Assembly: GCA_002392645.1 (NCBI GenBank)
Contig: DGHL01000041.1
Span: forward strand, 1-8,038
From: Prevotellaceae bacterium UBA3849
GTDB lineage: Bacteria; Bacteroidota; Bacteroidia; Bacteroidales; Bacteroidaceae
Direction of reading: 5' to 3'
DNA length: 8,038 nucleotides
A program made the translations under genes and the position numbers. Below the pieces are notes generated by a model. That model saw only the letters and a list, made by a program, of their open reading frames with translations. It had not been told where the DNA came from and searched no databases. Below are positions 6,170 to 8,038 of this stretch, piece after piece; positions within the stretch are counted from its first letter, which is position 1, and each line of letters opens with the position of its first letter.

Positions 6170-6220
6170 ATCCTCCCCCTCTCGGGGGGAGATGTCAGCA
6201 AAGCTGACAGAGAGGGGGTT
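6170..6220 (+). repeat. GC-rich hairpin repeat R2
   Basis: The central stem is GTCAGC/GCTGAC around AAA (6194-6208), with CCTCCCCCTCTCGGGGGGAG on the left and AGAGAGGGGGTT on the right. The outer TT forms part of the argC stop codon (6221-6219 read leftward). It is the same subtype as R4 and inverted relative to R1. It could act as a hairpin at the 3' end of argC mRNA. Confidence 0.85.
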
Positions 6221-7328
6221 AGAATGCGCTCGCCTTCAGTCGCAGACCGGCGGTCTCGTCCAAGCCAAACATGATATTCATGTTCTGCACAGCCTGACCT
6301 ACGGCGCCCTTGAGGAGGTTGTCTATCATAGATGTGACAACGACCTTGCGACCGAACACCTCTGTATGCACAAGAGCCTTGTTGGTGTTTACCACCTGCT
6401 TCAGGTCGAGAGCCTTGTCGCTGTAGTGGGTGAAGGCGGCATCCTTATAGTAATCTTTGTATAATGCCGCAACCTCCTCAGCAGACTTAGCAGAGTCGAG
6501 AGTGATTACCTCTGTGCAGAAGATGCCGCGTGCGAAGTCGCCACGGTAAGGTATGAAGTCAACGGTGATACCGTCTTTGTCGTAGCCTTCGTCGAGAGTG
6601 TCAACGACACGTGGAGTAGCCTCCGGACGCAGTTCGTTGAGTGTCTGCGTAATCTCATGCAGATGCTGGTGGGTAAACAGCTTATATACTGAGAAGTTAT
6701 TGTTACGCCAAGAGAAGTGAGTTGTAGCTCCCGGCTTCTGTCCGGCACCTGTAGAACCAGTGATGGCATTGACAGCGATGTCGTGCGTAAGCAGACCAGC
6801 CTTTGCCAATGGCAGCAGTCCGAGCTGTATGCAGGTGGCGAAGCAGCCTGGGTTTGCCAGATGCTGGCACTGTGCTATCTCTTCGCGATGTGTCTCTGGC
6901 AGTCCATACACATAGTCGTGGTTGCCCTTGATGCGGAAGTCCTGTGCCAGGTCTATTATCTTCACGTTGGCAGGGATGGTGTGCTCCTTGAGGAACGCCT
7001 CGCTCTTGCCATGACCGAAGCAGAAGAACACTACGTCAACCTTGTCGAAAGGCATCTCGCTGGTGAACTCCAGTTCTGTCTCGCCCATGAGTCCCTCGTG
7101 CACGTCATATACCTTGTTGCCGGCATTTGACTCACTGTTTGCAAACACTATCTCCACCTCCGGGTGGTTGATGAGCAATCGTAAAAGCTCACCGCCAGTG
7201 TAGCCAGCGGCACCGAGAACGCCGACTTTGACGACCCCCTCCTTGCCAGCCTTGCTGGCGTTCCTCCCCGAGAGAGAGGAAGTGAGTATGTTTTGCTTAT
7301 TATCTTCTTTATTCATTGTATAATTCAT
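6219..7328 (-). CDS. argC: N-acetyl- (or succinyl-) gamma-glutamyl-phosphate reductase
   Basis: This NADPH-dependent enzyme reduces the acylglutamyl phosphate to the semialdehyde used by ArgD. The Rossmann nucleotide site is KVGVLGAAGYTGG (34-46). The catalytic Cys162 is in ANPGCFAT, the ITGSTGAG and HFSWRNNN blocks follow (189-196, 204-211), a conserved THQH lies at 219-222, and the family's GAVGQAVQNMN is at 341-351. Homologues usually start at the residue just before KVGV. Here no ATG, GTG or TTG is present there: the frame runs back through repeat R3, which encodes about residues 17-32, to ATGs at 7316 and 7328. Either gives an N-terminal extension of about 28-32 residues and overlaps the end of the DUF559 gene (stop 7311-7309), so translation is probably coupled. 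The catalytic domain is otherwise complete and appears intact. Confidence 0.95.
   Translation of the reverse strand: MNYTMNKEDNKQNILTSSLSGRNASKAGKEGVVKVGVLGAAGYTGGELLRLLINHPEVEIVFANSESNAGNKVYDVHEGLMGETELEFTSEMPFDKVDVVFFCFGHGKSEAFLKEHTIPANVKIIDLAQDFRIKGNHDYVYGLPETHREEIAQCQHLANPGCFATCIQLGLLPLAKAGLLTHDIAVNAITGSTGAGQKPGATTHFSWRNNNFSVYKLFTHQHLHEITQTLNELRPEATPRVVDTLDEGYDKDGITVDFIPYRGDFARGIFCTEVITLDSAKSAEEVAALYKDYYKDAAFTHYSDKALDLKQVVNTNKALVHTEVFGRKVVVTSMIDNLLKGAVGQAVQNMNIMFGLDETAGLRLKASAF
7233..7282 (-). repeat. GC-rich hairpin repeat R3, inside argC
   Basis: Same subtype as R1, but its central stem reads GCCAGC/GCTGGC around CTT (7245-7259), where the other copies have GTCAGC/GCTGAC. Both sides of one base pair have changed together, preserving the stem. 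It is translated in the argC frame as SSLSGRNASKAGKEGV (about residues 17-32), just before the first residue of the conserved Rossmann domain. Confidence 0.88.
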
Positions 7329-7695
7329 TTCGTATGTTATCTAACACACCTTCTATATCAGTAAGAATTTCCTCGTTTGAGAATCTTATAACCCGTAGTC
7401 CCATATTCTCCAGATGTTCAGTCCGGCATTTATCACGCTGCATCTGCTCATATTCGGAATGGTAGCCACCATCAACCTCTACTACAAGAGATTTCTCAAT
7501 ACAGATAAAATCAACGATATAGTCGCCAACTATATGTTGTCTGTTAAACTTGAACCAGAGTTTCCTACCCCGCAGATATTCCCATAGTATTCTCTCTGCT
7601 ACTGTAGGATGTTGCTTGTTCTTTCTGGCGAACTCCTTTAATAGCATATATCTGTCAGGCGACGCAGTATTATAACTACCGTTGTTATGTACCAT
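7309..7695 (-). CDS. DUF559 domain protein, VSR-like nuclease fold
   Basis: This 128-residue protein matches the DUF559 family, which is related to very-short-patch-repair endonucleases and has the PD-(D/E)xK-type core. Seen in order: a helical LLKEFARKNKQHPTVAERILWEYLR segment split around residues 18-42, FNRQHIVGDYIVDF (50-63) with Asp62, VVEVDGGYH (71-79) with Glu73, Asp75 and His79, a helix with Asp88 and Arg91, then GLRVIRFSNEEI (99-110) and a final VLDNI helix. All key acidic residues of the family are present, so it may be an active nickase or endonuclease; its substrate is unknown. Length is normal for the family. The start at 7695 is the most plausible ATG before the conserved SPDRYMLLKEFAR N terminus. 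It is enclosed by repeats R3 and R4 inside the arginine operon and overlaps the argC start. A role in arginine synthesis is not expected. Confidence 0.88.
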   Translation of the reverse strand: MVHNNGSYNTASPDRYMLLKEFARKNKQHPTVAERILWEYLRGRKLWFKFNRQHIVGDYIVDFICIEKSLVVEVDGGYHSEYEQMQRDKCRTEHLENMGLRVIRFSNEEILTDIEGVLDNIRNELYNE

Positions 7696-7763
7696 AGAGA
7701 ATACTATTGTTTGTCAGGCGATACAGTAATATATTATTGCATATATATCGCTGCCATGTACTA
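7653..7763 (-). repeat. Imperfect tandem duplication at the 5' end of the DUF559 gene
   Basis: TGTCAGGCGACGCAGTA (7653-7669) recurs as TGTCAGGCGATACAGTA (7712-7728), and ATGTAC at 7687-7692 recurs at 7756-7761. The two units of about 44-52 bp are thus head to tail, the second with about 10 extra bases. The unit nearer argG encodes a broken version of the DUF559 N terminus (VHGSDIYAI, then a stop) in front of the intact one (VHNNGSYNT). It may be a remnant of a duplicated start region. Confidence 0.6.
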
Positions 7764-7781
7764 TCGTCGGAAATCCCATTT

Positions 7782-7834
7782 CTTCCCTCTCCCTCTCGGG
7801 GAGAGGTGTCAGCAAAGCTGACGGAGAGGGGGTT
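7782..7834 (+). repeat. GC-rich hairpin repeat R4
   Basis: Same subtype as R2. The central stem is GTCAGC/GCTGAC around AAA (7808-7822), with CCCTCTCCCTCTCGGGGAGA on the left and GGAGAGGGGGTT on the right. It starts 3 bp after the argG stop codon in the direction of transcription, so argG mRNA would carry the hairpin in its 3' untranslated part. It is inverted relative to R3. Confidence 0.85.
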
Positions 7835-7837
7835 GGC

Positions 7838-8038
7838 TTATCTCCTCTCTCCCGGATGCGCCAGATAGTACGCGCGGAGGGCGGTAGAAGAAACCTTGAT
7901 AAAGCCCTTGGCGTCCTCTGAAGACCATGCCTTGGCAGTCTCACCGTATTCACCGAGCTTGTTCTTTACAAGGTCGTTAGGTGAGTCAACGCCTACAGTC
8001 TGGAAGCAGAGAGGATGGAGCTCAAGCTCTACCACACC
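7838..8038 (-). CDS. argG: Argininosuccinate synthase, C-terminal part (cut by window)
   Basis: The last 66 residues of an open frame that enters from the right edge. The sequence includes FQTVGVDSPNDLV, NKLGEYGETAKAW and DAKGFIKVSSTALRAYY, which match the C-terminal multimerisation region of Bacteroidetes argininosuccinate synthases. The enzyme joins citrulline and aspartate using ATP in the cytosol. The catalytic N-terminal part lies outside the window. It is the first of the operon genes visible here, followed by R4, the DUF559 gene, argC and argD. The identification rests on recognition of this tail plus the operon context. Confidence 0.85.
   Translation of the reverse strand, partial: GVVELELHPLCFQTVGVDSPNDLVKNKLGEYGETAKAWSSEDAKGFIKVSSTALRAYYLAHPGERR

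Larger units (their letters stand above)
6061..6220. mobile_element. Candidate MITE-like unit R2-R1, no gene
   Basis: R1 and R2 are about 50 bp each, face each other and enclose 60 bp of AT-rich DNA, 160 bp in all. This is the layout of a miniature inverted-repeat element. One edge coincides with the argC stop codon and the other lies 12 bp before argD. It parallels the R3-R4 unit, which holds a DUF559 gene. No target-site duplication can be identified with confidence, so mobility is inferred only from structure and repetition. Confidence 0.45.
7233..7834. mobile_element. Candidate mobile unit: DUF559 gene between inverted repeats R3 and R4
   Basis: R3 and R4 are inverted copies of one GC-rich hairpin repeat, about 600 bp apart at their outer ends, enclosing a single AT-rich gene for a DUF559 nuclease-like protein. 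The unit fills the gap between argG and argC, genes that are usually adjacent in related Bacteroidales. Its R4 edge lies 3 bp beyond the argG stop; its R3 edge directly joins the conserved part of argC. Together with the gene-less R2-R1 unit in the next gap, this suggests one family of elements in full and reduced form. Transposition has not been shown, and the repeats could instead be acted on by another enzyme. Confidence 0.5.

Noticed and set aside
7714..7953. 79-codon open frame on the - strand with a Pro/Ser/Arg-rich product
   Set aside because: It overlaps argG in another frame, then runs through repeat R4 and the broken DUF559 duplicate. The composition is that of translated repeat and shadow sequence, with no recognisable domain.

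Overview
The window looks like a chromosomal segment of a Bacteroidales bacterium, most likely Prevotella or a close relative. The evidence is a set of promoters of the Bacteroidetes type (TTTG, 20 bp, TAnnTTTG), almost no Shine-Dalgarno sequences, two lipoproteins with short lipobox signals, an AAA/DUF4143 ATPase typical of the phylum, and an argG-argC-argD gene order known from Bacteroides and relatives. The genus is inference; no marker gene is present.

Layout. Positions 1-322 hold no gene: there is a hairpin-rich stretch at the left edge, two back-to-back Bacteroidetes promoters (124-155 reading left, 179-210 reading right) and a 12-unit, 7-bp tandem array in the 5' leader of the next gene. 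A secreted protein of unknown function follows on the + strand (323-1507) and ends in a perfect 12-bp hairpin. Everything after it is on the - strand: a flavodoxin-like lipoprotein (1572-2117), an unrecognised lipoprotein (2228-3334) and an AAA ATPase with DUF4143 (3395-4594). The DNA next to these three genes carries four copies of an AT-rich motif (core TTAAATATACTTCATAA). In two promoters it occupies the place of the -33 box.

The right half (4897-8038) is an arginine operon transcribed leftward: argG (3' end only), a small DUF559 nuclease-like gene, argC, then argD, closed by a strong terminator at 4823-4862. ArgC and ArgD catalyse successive steps from the acylated glutamyl phosphate to the acylated ornithine; ArgG makes argininosuccinate from citrulline. 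In Bacteroidetes the acyl group is often succinyl rather than acetyl.

The most interesting feature is a family of four ~50-bp GC-rich hairpin repeats (R1 6061-6109, R2 6170-6220, R3 7233-7282, R4 7782-7834) filling both intercistronic gaps of the operon. They form two inverted pairs. R4-R3 encloses the DUF559 gene; R2-R1 encloses only 60 bp. Each unit begins at the stop codon of the upstream gene and ends at the start of the downstream gene. R3 lies inside the argC reading frame and supplies part of its N terminus. One stem differs between copies by a compensatory T-A to C-G pair change. I interpret this as a candidate mobile or REP-like system, a nuclease gene between hairpin ends plus a short derivative without the gene, but mobility is not shown by this window alone.
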